From positions 1-6,138 of the forward strand of contig JBGZBU010000020.1 in the NCBI GenBank assembly GCA_041844835.1: a stretch of 6,138 nt of DNA, given 5' to 3'. Under the pieces are notes generated by a model. It was given only the letters and a program-made list of their open reading frames with translations, was not told where the DNA came from and did no database searches. This DNA is from CAUUCX01 sp041844835 (GTDB taxonomy: Bacteria > Bacillota > Clostridia > Peptostreptococcales > Anaerovoracaceae). Positions 1 through 5,841 of this stretch are shown piece after piece. A program made the position numbers and the translations under genes. Each line of letters starts with the position of its first letter. The first letter of the stretch is position 1.

Positions 1-1
1 A

Positions 2-145
2 ACGGAGATGTGCATGCCTGGAGACAACATTACGATGACTATTGAACTGATCACGCCTATTGCGATTGAAGAGGGACTGAGATTCGCGATCAGAGAGGGC
101 GGAAGAACGGTAGGCTCCGGCGTAGTAACCGAGATTCTCGGCTAG
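2..145 (+). CDS. tuf: Elongation factor Tu, C-terminal end (5' part outside window)
   Basis: EF-Tu is the GTPase that carries aminoacyl-tRNA to the ribosomal A site in the cytoplasm. Only the last 47 codons are present; the frame is open to the left edge and ends at TAG (143-145). The visible part is the end of beta-barrel domain III. It contains the near-invariant stretches MPGDN (residues 5-9 of the fragment), GLRFAIREGGRTVGSGVV (25-42) and the terminal TEILG. The full protein is usually about 395-400 residues, so roughly 350 residues lie outside. The gene converges with the antiporter gene, and the two share a terminator. The identification rests on remembered family sequence and is very secure. 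The TEILG ending fits Firmicutes better than Actinobacteria or Proteobacteria. Confidence 0.97.
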   Translation, partial: TEMCMPGDNITMTIELITPIAIEEGLRFAIREGGRTVGSGVVTEILG

Positions 146-232
146 GCCTGTATGAAGGATTTACAAAGCAGGACTGCGCTGCAGGAGCCTGCGGAGAGCA
201 AATCCGCAAACTGAAAACAAAAAAACAAACTT
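146..232 (+). other. tuf 3' untranslated region with possible secondary structure
   Basis: This 87-base stretch lies between the tuf stop and the terminator and contains no gene. GGATTT (157-162) can pair with AAATCC (200-205). GCAGG (181-185) and CCTGC (188-192) make a small inner hairpin with a very short loop, and GCAGG at 168-172 could pair with the same CCTGC instead. An A-rich run (213-229) leads into the terminator. The structure may be a 3' UTR fold, but nothing shows a function. Confidence 0.3.
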
Positions 233-269
233 AAAATCCCTGTTCGGCATGTGCCGAACAGGGATTTTT
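233..269. terminator. Bidirectional intrinsic terminator between tuf and the antiporter
   Basis: Arms 233-249 and 252-268 are perfect 17-base inverted repeats, with core CCCTGTTCGGCA pairing with TGCCGAACAGGG. The loop is about 2-4 bases (ATGT). The plus strand ends in a T run (265-269). The minus strand runs into TTTTAAGTTTGTTTTTTT, so the hairpin can end both tuf transcription and the convergent antiporter transcript, whose stop codon is 44 bases away. Confidence 0.92.
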
Positions 270-312
270 GCTATCACCTTGCTTTCCGGAAAGCGGAATA
301 TCATTTCCGGTG

Positions 313-1914
313 CTACAGATGATGTTTTGAGTTGATTACGAGGAGATCTCCGCTTTCTATGACGGTATCCCCGCTCGGGATTACGAGTTGATCATTTCTG
401 ATTATCATGATGACCAGTTCGCCGCTCATGGGTGAAAAATCCTTGATTGTCAGCCCTATCCAGTGGCTTGTGGGTTTTATTCTCAGCTCTTTAAGATATA
501 TCGAGGCATCCGCCTCAAATTCATAGGCGGTCAGAATTATTCGGTCATTTTCGCATATCACGGTATCCCCGTCCGGCACGAGTTCTCTTCCGCTGCGCAG
601 TATCATAACGATCAGACTTTCCGGCGGCAGCGAAATGTCCTTGACCCTGGCGCCCGCCCAAGCGTGTCCGCTCGGCACATTCACCTTGATAAATCCGATC
701 TCAAGCTCATCCGAGTAATCCGTGAACGTTTTCATGATATCGGACCCGCCTATCATTTTCATGAATTTTGCGACGAGCGGCAGAAATGAGCCCTGAAAAG
801 CTATCGACAGCATTACGATACAGAAAACGATGTGGTAAAAATCATAAGTAAGACTTGGGATGCCGACGGTAGCGGTGACCGCAAAAACGATGGAAGCCGC
901 TCCTCTGAGTCCGGCAAACGACACGAAGCTCATCTGGCGGAGAGGGCGTTTAAATGGGATCAGTATAGCGAAAACCGGGATCGTTCGGGCGACAAATGTC
1001 AAAAACAGCATGAGCGCCAGTGCAGGCAATATTACGCGCGGCAGCATGCTCGGATATGCCAGCAAGCCGAGTATGAAGAAAAGAAGCATTTCCATAAGTC
1101 CGGTGATGCCGTCAAAGAAATTTACAAGGGCGCGCTTGTTGCCGATTTTGGAGTTTCCGAGAATTATACCGCAGATGTAGGCTGCCAGATATCCGTTGCC
1201 GTGCATGACCGTCGCCAGCGCATATGAGAGCATTGCGATGCCCAGCATAAACGACATGTCAAACCCGGCATTCGTAAAATTGAGTTTCGACAGAATAAAA
1301 TTGGCAAAAAAGGCCAGCCCTATACCGACAATAATCGCAAACAGGAATTGAGCGATCAATATTCGCGCGATGGAAAACACGCCGCCCTCGCCAGCAATGA
1401 TGCTCATCAGCATTATCGTGAGCATGTAAGCCATGGGGTCATTGCTGCCGCTTTCGACCTCGAGCATTGAATCCGTGCGATATTTCAGTCCCAATTTTTT
1501 TGAACGCAGTATCGAGAAAACGGTAGCGGCATCGGTCGAGCTCAGCACCGCGCCCAGAAGCATGCTCTGCCAGAAATCCATATGAAGCACGAAATGCGAG
1601 AAAAGTCCGGCGAGTGCAGCGGTTCCCGCGACGCCGAGCGTGGCGAGCAGTCCGGCTTGAAGCGCAACGGGCTTTGCCGCACTCCACTTGGTTCCGAACC
1701 CCCCGTAAAACATTATGAATATGAGCGCAAAAGTGCATATTCTTTCAGCACTCTCAAAATCCCTGAAATCGATTTTAAGCAGACCGTCCGCGCCGAACAA
1801 CATTCCCAGCAGAATAAAACCCAGGAGCACGGGCACGCCGACCTTGTGTGATACCGTGTTCAATATCACCCCCGATATTACCACTATCGCAACTAATAAT
1901 ATGCTTGTCGCCAT
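313..1914 (-). CDS. Monovalent cation (K+/Na+):proton antiporter, CPA1/NhaP2 type, with two RCK_C domains
   Basis: An inner-membrane secondary transporter that exchanges K+ or Na+ for H+, serving pH, volume and salt homeostasis. The 533-residue protein starts with a hydrophobic segment (4-20). About 12 membrane segments follow up to residue 385. Family motifs visible are SSTDAATVF (125-133), ESGSNDPMA (154-162) with the Asn158-Asp159 pair expected at the ion site, and GLRGAAS (335-341) with a conserved arginine. The cytosolic tail holds two tandem RCK_C/TrkA-C-like repeats (about 402-467 and 474-533). Each has the pattern LxPxGDTVI followed by an acidic turn and a beta strand, a fold that in relatives binds nucleotides such as c-di-AMP. 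The membrane part matches E. coli CvrA/NhaP2, but the double RCK_C tail differs from the CvrA tail. ATG at 1912-1914 follows GAGGAG (1919-1924) by a short 4-base spacer. Ion preference cannot be read from sequence. Confidence 0.93.
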   Translation of the reverse strand: MATSILLVAIVVISGVILNTVSHKVGVPVLLGFILLGMLFGADGLLKIDFRDFESAERICTFALIFIMFYGGFGTKWSAAKPVALQAGLLATLGVAGTAALAGLFSHFVLHMDFWQSMLLGAVLSSTDAATVFSILRSKKLGLKYRTDSMLEVESGSNDPMAYMLTIMLMSIIAGEGGVFSIARILIAQFLFAIIVGIGLAFFANFILSKLNFTNAGFDMSFMLGIAMLSYALATVMHGNGYLAAYICGIILGNSKIGNKRALVNFFDGITGLMEMLLFFILGLLAYPSMLPRVILPALALMLFLTFVARTIPVFAILIPFKRPLRQMSFVSFAGLRGAASIVFAVTATVGIPSLTYDFYHIVFCIVMLSIAFQGSFLPLVAKFMKMIGGSDIMKTFTDYSDELEIGFIKVNVPSGHAWAGARVKDISLPPESLIVMILRSGRELVPDGDTVICENDRIILTAYEFEADASIYLKELRIKPTSHWIGLTIKDFSPMSGELVIMIIRNDQLVIPSGDTVIESGDLLVINSKHHL

Positions 1915-2019
1915 TTTTCTCCTCTATCCCGGGCACTCGCGCCCTGTCATTACACCGACGTGCAAAATTTCGCGTGCTGCTTCTTTCTGCTTTAGAGGCA
2001 AGCAAGTTCAAATTTCTGC
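1915..2019 (-). other. Short spacer between the BRO/DinD gene and the antiporter
   Basis: These 105 bases hold the antiporter ribosome binding site (minus-strand GAGGAG, 1919-1924) and a weak GGGC/GCCC hairpin (about 1930-1943) without a T run. I see no intrinsic terminator for the BRO/DinD gene and no convincing -35/-10 pair for the antiporter. The antiporter may be read through from upstream or use a promoter too weak to recognise by eye. Confidence 0.5.
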
Positions 2020-2886
2020 TTACTTGACACTGTTTTTATCTTCCTCGCCTATAGTTTTTGTAACATCATCAATCAACTTCCCGAAGTCGATTGCATTTTT
2101 TGAAGTGATTACCGGTTTGCCTGTTTCTGCTTCAATCTCCTTTCTGGCATTTCCTGCAATAGTTCCACCTCTCTTTGCCACCTCTTTATTTTCTTCCAAT
2201 CCATGTGGATTCGTAGATTCGGTTATATCCTTTGTGGCTGTTTCTGCGAGCATGTTTAATATCAGCTCTGTTGTCGACATATTGTCTCTTAGATTTTCCT
2301 TTTTTAATCCTTTATAGTCTTTATACTGTCTTGTGTTCATTCCGCTCCAAGCCTTTGAGATTTCATTTGTAAGAATTGCATATTCCTTGCCCTCTGTTAC
2401 TCCATGATCCGCCCAGGAATCGGTCAGCTCTTTTCGGACCTGGATAGCTTGCAGCCTTTGGTTGATCCATTCCCGTGTATAACCTTTTTTAATGTAGGTT
2501 GACAAAGCGCGGTCTATTGTAAGCTCAGGATCTATGGTTTCATCAATTCTTTCTTTGCCGACCTCTGCTAACCACATTTTAAATGGTTCGGCTTTTGGAG
2601 ATGGTACCGACTGAATAATGCGAAAAACCCCTTGCATATCAGCAACATCCGTTTTATATAGTTTGCCGTCTTTTGGAGACTTCATCTTGAGTTGGCTACA
2701 AATTGTAGCCAACTCATTTCCTTCTTTTTTTAGTCTTGTTTTTAAAACGCTCCAATATGTTCTTGGATTTTCACTTTCGGTGAGGACCCCTAAAATATCA
2801 ATAATCGAAAAATACCATTCTTCCTTTTCGTTGTCCCAAGCAGAACGGATTTGATTTCCTTCAAATAATTTTATTTCATTACTCAT
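2020..2886 (-). CDS. BRO-N domain protein with DinD-like C-terminal region (prophage antirepressor type)
   Basis: A 288-residue soluble protein. Residues about 3-110 match the BRO-N/antirepressor fold. Signature-like parts are WYFSIIDILGVLTES (24-38), NPRTYWSVLKTRL (40-52), LKMKSPKDGKLYKTDVAD (66-83) and a hydrophobic IIQSVPSPKAEPFKMWLAEV (90-109). BRO-N domains bind DNA, and in phages often act as antirepressors. The second half resembles E. coli DinD, an SOS-induced inhibitor of RecA activities, as I recall that sequence: YAILTNEI (169-176), YKGLKKENLRDNMSTTELIL (191-210) and AKRGGTIAGNARKEI (237-251) align in order with DinD counterparts. The start at MSNEIK was chosen because a strong GGGAGGGGAG site lies 8 bases upstream. 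A longer frame opening at 2970 would run into the tandem repeats and has no better site. No phage genes adjoin it. Base composition is lower in GC than the antiporter (22/60 in 2041-2100 versus 31/60 in 1561-1620), suggesting transfer. The cellular role is unknown. Confidence 0.85.
   Translation of the reverse strand: MSNEIKLFEGNQIRSAWDNEKEEWYFSIIDILGVLTESENPRTYWSVLKTRLKKEGNELATICSQLKMKSPKDGKLYKTDVADMQGVFRIIQSVPSPKAEPFKMWLAEVGKERIDETIDPELTIDRALSTYIKKGYTREWINQRLQAIQVRKELTDSWADHGVTEGKEYAILTNEISKAWSGMNTRQYKDYKGLKKENLRDNMSTTELILNMLAETATKDITESTNPHGLEENKEVAKRGGTIAGNARKEIEAETGKPVITSKNAIDFGKLIDDVTKTIGEEDKNSVK
2688..2716. repeat. Perfect 13-bp inverted repeat inside the BRO/DinD coding sequence
   Basis: Arms 2688-2700 and 2704-2716 are exact reverse complements (core GTTGGCTACA / TGTAGCCAAC) around a 3-base loop. 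On the coding strand it encodes ELATICSQL, residues 58-66 of the protein, near the middle of the BRO-N domain. The hairpin would form in the mRNA, or the palindrome could be a protein-binding site. There is no T run, so it is not a simple terminator. Confidence 0.8.
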
Positions 2887-2894
2887 AATTTCTG

Positions 2895-2906
2895 CTCCCC
2901 TCCCTT
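2895..2906 (-). promoter_or_regulatory. Strong ribosome binding site fixing the BRO/DinD start
   Basis: The minus strand reads AAGGGAGGGGAG, 8 bases before the ATG at 2884-2886. It makes MSNEIK the likely N-terminus rather than the upstream in-frame ATGs that reach to 2970. Confidence 0.75.
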
Positions 2907-2936
2907 GCATCCGAAGATACATATAAAGACAGCTAT

Positions 2937-2945
2937 ATTCTATCA
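2937..2945 (-). promoter_or_regulatory. Extended -10 promoter, proximal, for the BRO/DinD gene
   Basis: The minus strand reads TGATAGAAT: the TG extension plus a TAGAAT hexamer with one mismatch to TATAAT. No good -35 lies at normal spacing, as is common for extended -10 promoters. Transcription would begin near 2930, giving a leader of about 44 bases that includes the ribosome binding site. It sits at the left boundary of repeat copy 1. Confidence 0.5.
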
Positions 2946-3043
2946 TGGCAACAGATTCCGGCATGATCAAATGGTTGTTTCATATCGGCAACGCCGCACT
3001 ACTCAACACCTATCGTTGAGCGTATAGATTGATGCAACCATTA
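2941..3043. repeat. Tandem palindromic repeat, copy 1 (103 bp)
   Basis: First of two adjacent direct copies, starting at TATCATG. The first 70 bases match copy 2 at 67 positions; the rest is looser with small length differences. Internal structure: CATGAT plus AATGGTTG on the left pairs with CAACCATT plus the ATCATG at the start of the next copy. Inside lie a CGGC-AAC-GCCG hairpin and a CTCAAC/GTTGAG hairpin (3002-3020). The result is a stem with two hairpins on top. The left 30 bases overlap the discarded upstream extension of the BRO/DinD frame. Confidence 0.9.
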
Positions 3044-3048
3044 TATCA
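3040..3048 (-). promoter_or_regulatory. Extended -10 promoter at the junction of repeat copies 1 and 2
   Basis: The minus strand reads TGATATAAT: a perfect TATAAT with a TGN extension. It points toward the BRO/DinD gene. No -35 element at 16-18 bases is convincing. The TATAAT lies in the pairing arm of the repeat, so structure formation and promoter use would compete. Confidence 0.5.
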
Positions 3049-3147
3049 TGACAACAGATTCCGGCATGATCAAATGGTTGCTTCATACCGGCAACGCCGC
3101 ACTACTCAACACCCATAGTGTTGAGTATATAATGAATGCAACCATTA
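3044..3147. repeat. Tandem palindromic repeat, copy 2 (104 bp)
   Basis: Second copy, directly following copy 1. Its structure is more complete. The outer stem is AATGGTTGCTTCAT (3073-3086) against 3132-3146, with one bulged base. The inner hairpins are CGGC-AAC-GCCG (3089-3099) and a perfect 9-bp stem ACTCAACAC/GTGTTGAGT (3104-3112 and 3118-3126) with a CCATA loop. The CATGAT flank at 3065 pairs partly with ATAACATG ending at 3154. The fold is a three-way junction in either strand. Confidence 0.9.
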
Positions 3148-3152
3148 TAACA
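3144..3152 (-). promoter_or_regulatory. Extended -10 promoter, distal, at the right boundary of repeat copy 2
   Basis: The minus strand reads TGTTATAAT, a perfect extended -10. Transcription would start near 3137 and pass through both repeats toward the BRO/DinD gene. No clear -35 element is seen. Confidence 0.5.
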
Positions 3153-3213
3153 TGATTTCGTCAGAAATTATGCATAATCCGCCATGTGCTTTAGTGAGTT
3201 TCTGCAATATTAA

Positions 3214-3229
3214 GCGATAAAATTATCGC
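3214..3229. repeat. Small inverted repeat GCGATA-AAAT-TATCGC
   Basis: Perfect 6-bp arms around a 4-base AT loop lie in the gene-free stretch. The site could be an operator-like palindrome. It has no T run in either direction and no attributable function. Confidence 0.55.
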
Positions 3230-3232
3230 GCG

Positions 3233-3263
3233 GCATATAATTAATTTTAATTTAATTATATGC
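3233..3263. repeat. AT-rich palindrome with 12-bp perfect arms
   Basis: GCATATAATTAA (3233-3244) and its exact reverse complement (3252-3263) flank a 7-base T/A loop. Almost purely A and T, it could be an easily melted DNA element, a regulator site, or a weak hairpin. It lies between the terminator of the permease operon and the repeat-promoters. Confidence 0.75.
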
Positions 3264-3287
3264 AATTGCCTATAATATGCAATTGCC
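3258..3287. repeat. Two direct repeats of ATATGCAATTGCC, 17 bp apart
   Basis: The 13-base unit occurs at 3258-3270 and 3275-3287, separated by TATA. Each contains the 8-bp palindrome GCAATTGC. The first copy overlaps the right arm of the AT-rich palindrome. Two identical dyads at a fixed period resemble a tandem operator, but the regulator is unknown. Confidence 0.7.
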
Positions 3288-3310
3288 ATATCATGATGCG
3301 AGGGGCTGTT

Positions 3311-3350
3311 AACAAAAACATCGAGACATGTATTGCATGCCTCGATGTTT
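3311..3350 (-). terminator. Intrinsic terminator of the amidase-permease operon
   Basis: Arms AAACATCGAG (3316-3325) and CTCGATGTTT (3341-3350) pair perfectly, and the stem can extend past one mismatch through CATG/CATG. Read on the minus strand, the hairpin is followed by TTTTTGTT. It lies 74 bases past the permease stop codon. Confidence 0.85.
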
Positions 3351-3424
3351 CTTGAATTTAGCCTTGCTGCGAGCTTTGTAGTGATTTTAGTTCACAGCGA
3401 TATGGCGTGTTATGGTGTGTGCGG

Positions 3425-4798
3425 TTACACCCCGAGATTTATACTTTTCTTGCGCACCTTTACATTTATGAGATAGTAAACTATTCCCACGGCAACCCAG
3501 ATCATTCCGAGCATAAATGCCTGCTTGTGCAGGTGGATCCATACGTAAAAAATGATTGCGAGCCCGATAAGCGGCAAAATAAGGTGCTTGAACACCTTTC
3601 CGCTCTTTTGCTTGAAGAAAAAGTGATAAATAACGGCGAAATGCAATACGAGGAATCCCGTAAGCGCTCCGAAATTTACAAGCGAGCTGAGGTATTCGAT
3701 GTTTGCTGAAAACGCCAGCGTCAGCGCGAATGACAACACTGCGATAAATATTGTTGCCACATAAGGCGTCTTAAATTTAGGATGCACCTTATTCAGTGCT
3801 TTCGGCAGCAAATTGTCACGCGACATTGAGAATATTATTCTTGAAATGGCAGCCTGCGCCGCGAGGGAGTTTGCGATGCCCCATGCAAATCCGGTGGCGA
3901 TGGAGCATGTCCACATCAGCTTGATGCCTCCTGCTACATAAGCCACATCATAAAATGCCGTATCCAAATCTTTAAACGAAGTGTAATCCGGCCACACCAG
4001 CGTTGCGATGTATGTCTGCGTTATGAAAAGTACGCCCACGCCCAGCAATGCGAAGACGCAAGCTTTGCCGACTCCGTGACCCCCCTCTTTTGCTTCTTCC
4101 GCCAGAGTGGAAATTCCGTCAAATCCGAGGAAGCTGAGAACCGCCACGGATACGGCGCCCATTACCAGTTCCATATTGAAAGTATCCGGATTATATATAG
4201 GCTTGAGCGTAAACCCGTTGCCTGCCGCTCCGCTTGCTACAACAACGATTCCCGCCGCGCAGAAAACCGCAAGAACGATAAGCTCAAGCACCAGTACGAT
4301 TTTATTGAACTTTGCGGTGAATTCAATTCCGACGATATTAATTACAGTATTGATGAGGATAAATCCTATGATCCACACCAGTCCCGGTACCCACGGAATG
4401 ATTGCGCCCAGCGCAGCCGCGCTTACCACATAAAGCAGCGTAGGAACAAGGATGTAATCTGACAGCATAGTCCAGCCGGCCACAAAACCGACCGCATTTC
4501 CGAGCGTGTGCGTCGCATATGCGTAAACCGAGCCGGCAACAGGCACCGCCTCCGCCATTCTCCAGTAGCTGAAAGCCGTAAAAATCATCCCCGCCATACC
4601 TATCAGATATGCAAGAGGCACCATGCCGCCGGAGTTCTCGGCAACGAATCCGTAAATGCCGAACGGTGCGATAGGAACCATAAAAATCAGACCGTAAATC
4701 ACAAGATCACTTGTTCTGAGAACTCTGTTCAGTTGCTGACTGTACCCGAAATCCTCCAGCGATGCCGTATGCCTGGCTGCGTCTTTGTTGTTTGCCAT
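3425..4798 (-). CDS. APC-superfamily amino acid/polyamine permease
   Basis: A cytoplasmic-membrane transporter of 457 residues with about 12 membrane segments, the usual size for the family. It takes up amino acids, amines or polyamines by proton symport or exchange. Visible family features are the first broken helix region IYGLIFMVPIAPFGIYG (34-50), PVAGSVYAY (86-94), SFLGFDGISTLAEEAKEG (222-239) and the cytosolic loop SRIIFSMSRDNLLPKALNKV (319-338) ending in KTP (343-345). The pattern is closest to the PotE/PuuP-like group, but substrate cannot be assigned. The start at ATG 4796-4798 (MANNKD) was chosen because GGAGGTG lies 6 bases upstream; two earlier in-frame ATGs overlap or precede that site. 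It lies 76 bases downstream of the amidase gene on the same strand, with no terminator between, so the two are probably co-transcribed. Its substrate may feed, or be related to, the amidase substrate, which is inference. Confidence 0.92.
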   Translation of the reverse strand: MANNKDAARHTASLEDFGYSQQLNRVLRTSDLVIYGLIFMVPIAPFGIYGFVAENSGGMVPLAYLIGMAGMIFTAFSYWRMAEAVPVAGSVYAYATHTLGNAVGFVAGWTMLSDYILVPTLLYVVSAAALGAIIPWVPGLVWIIGFILINTVINIVGIEFTAKFNKIVLVLELIVLAVFCAAGIVVVASGAAGNGFTLKPIYNPDTFNMELVMGAVSVAVLSFLGFDGISTLAEEAKEGGHGVGKACVFALLGVGVLFITQTYIATLVWPDYTSFKDLDTAFYDVAYVAGGIKLMWTCSIATGFAWGIANSLAAQAAISRIIFSMSRDNLLPKALNKVHPKFKTPYVATIFIAVLSFALTLAFSANIEYLSSLVNFGALTGFLVLHFAVIYHFFFKQKSGKVFKHLILPLIGLAIIFYVWIHLHKQAFMLGMIWVAVGIVYYLINVKVRKKSINLGV

Positions 4799-4804
4799 TT
4801 CAAA

Positions 4805-4811
4805 CACCTCC
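4805..4811 (-). promoter_or_regulatory. Ribosome binding site fixing the permease start
   Basis: The minus strand reads GGAGGTG, near-perfect anti-16S complementarity, 6 bases before the ATG at 4796-4798. It overlaps the in-frame ATG that a longest-frame call would place inside the leader. Confidence 0.8.
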
Positions 4812-4874
4812 ATTTGTAACATGTTGAATTAATATGCAGCTGTAAAATTGTTCTAATGTTGCCCCAATATTGTT

Positions 4875-5762
4875 TTAGAACCCGATCTCGCCCACGACCG
4901 CCTTGTCGATCACAAAACGCATGGTTTTCAACGGATCCACGACCTGACATACCTCCAGATTGCCTGCGAGACTCATCAGCATCGCCACCTCGTTCGGTTC
5001 CATGGACATTCTCTTACTGAGGAATTCATGCATCTGAAGTGTTGCCTCTTTAGCCGCCTCATCCAGAGTTTCCGCCGAAGCTATAACCGACCATTTTTTG
5101 TCGTTCTCAAGCATCGGATGTTTGGTCGCTTTTCCTTTGACGAGATCCGTGACTACCGTGACCTTTGCCGGTATTTCCAGTCCGGAAACGCCGATCTCGC
5201 CGTCGCCCATAGCAGCGTGCACATCTCCCAGCCCGAAAAGAGCTCCCGGAGTATTTACGGGCAGATATAAAGTGGCTCCCGGCGCCACCATGGTGTTATC
5301 CATATTGCCGCCGTGCATTCCCGGAGTCCCGGTATTTACAGCGCCTTCCGCCGGCGCCACGCCGATGACGCCCACCATTTTCCTGAGCGGGATTTTGATA
5401 TCATCCGTGAAATTTGCCATATCGCCGTCAACGGGCACGATCTTCGTCGATACGCCCTGCAGACAATCCGCGAGAACGCCCATGCCTTCCCCTGCGACCA
5501 TGGTTCCCTTTTCATTAAGATCGATCGCCTTTATCTCCACTTTAAGCATATCCCCGACTTCCGCGCCTTCGATAAAAACGGGTCCCGTAGCGGGATTGAT
5601 TCGATCCCAATCGAGCGCTTCCATCCGATCGCTCTCCGAACGCAGCTGATTGCAGAAACAGTCGAATGTCTCGAAAACCAGTTCGCTCCCCGGCGCAACC
5701 GTTGCCGCAGGTTCGTTTTCAGATGAAAAAGCATAGATCACGTAATTATTTGAAATGTTCAC
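4875..5762 (-). CDS. Acetamidase/formamidase family amidase
   Basis: A soluble cytoplasmic amidohydrolase of the FmdA/AmdA family, which hydrolyses short amides such as formamide or acetamide to ammonia and the carboxylate. From a GTG start it has 295 residues, typical of the shorter Firmicute and archaeal members. Visible family motifs are NPATGPVFIEGAEVGDML (56-73), MHGGNMDN (149-156), LGDVHAAMGDGEI (178-190) and SLAGNLEVCQVVDP (264-277). The His and Asp/Glu residues in HGGNMD and GDVHAAMGDGE are likely active-site or metal positions. GTG at 5760-5762 is preferred because AAAGGAG stands 6 bases upstream, whereas the in-frame ATG at 5808-5810 has no such site and would add a charged, unfamiliar 16-residue extension. 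It is first in a two-gene operon with the permease. The true amide is unknown, and some family members act on larger substrates. Confidence 0.92.
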   Translation of the reverse strand: MNISNNYVIYAFSSENEPAATVAPGSELVFETFDCFCNQLRSESDRMEALDWDRINPATGPVFIEGAEVGDMLKVEIKAIDLNEKGTMVAGEGMGVLADCLQGVSTKIVPVDGDMANFTDDIKIPLRKMVGVIGVAPAEGAVNTGTPGMHGGNMDNTMVAPGATLYLPVNTPGALFGLGDVHAAMGDGEIGVSGLEIPAKVTVVTDLVKGKATKHPMLENDKKWSVIASAETLDEAAKEATLQMHEFLSKRMSMEPNEVAMLMSLAGNLEVCQVVDPLKTMRFVIDKAVVGEIGF

Positions 5763-5768
5763 TTTTTT

Positions 5769-5775
5769 CTCCTTT
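5769..5775 (-). promoter_or_regulatory. Ribosome binding site supporting a GTG start for the amidase
   Basis: The minus strand reads AAAGGAG, then six A bases, then GTG (5760-5762). This site decides for GTG over the upstream ATG at 5808-5810. Confidence 0.8.
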
Positions 5776-5841
5776 CCCGTTTCCCTGCAATCATGAGAAT
5801 TTCCGCGCATTCAGCGCATCTCGCACAGGTAAAACAAATTA

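Noticed and set aside
1928..1946. Terminator at the GGGC/GCCC hairpin before the antiporter
   Set aside because: The stem is only about 4 bp and has no T run on either strand.
1715..2317. 200-residue + strand open frame
   Set aside because: It lies antisense across the ends of two well-supported minus-strand genes and their gap, and shows no recognisable domain.
2887..2970. Longer N-terminus of the BRO/DinD protein (start at 2970)
   Set aside because: It would translate through the ribosome binding site and into the repeat; MSNEIK has the strong site at proper spacing and matches where the BRO-N domain begins.
2941..3147. CRISPR array
   Set aside because: Only two long, adjacent, internally palindromic copies with no unique spacers of regular size and no cas genes.
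3288..3297. Degenerate third copy of the tandem repeat (ATATCATGAT)
   Set aside because: Only about 8 bases match the repeat boundary and the similarity does not continue.
2887..3300. LexA/SOS box expected for a DinD-like gene
   Set aside because: I found neither GAAC-N4-GTTC nor CTGT-N8-ACAG by eye; CTGTCTTTATATGTAT near 2916-2931 lacks the second half-site.
3354..3424. Possible small gene or RNA between the terminator and the permease stop
   Set aside because: This is the 3' untranslated part of the permease transcript; no start with a ribosome binding site and no defined fold were seen.
5098..5649. 183-residue + strand open frame opposite the amidase
   Set aside because: Antisense shadow of a gene with clear family motifs; its low-complexity Ser/Pro/Thr-rich product resembles no family I know.
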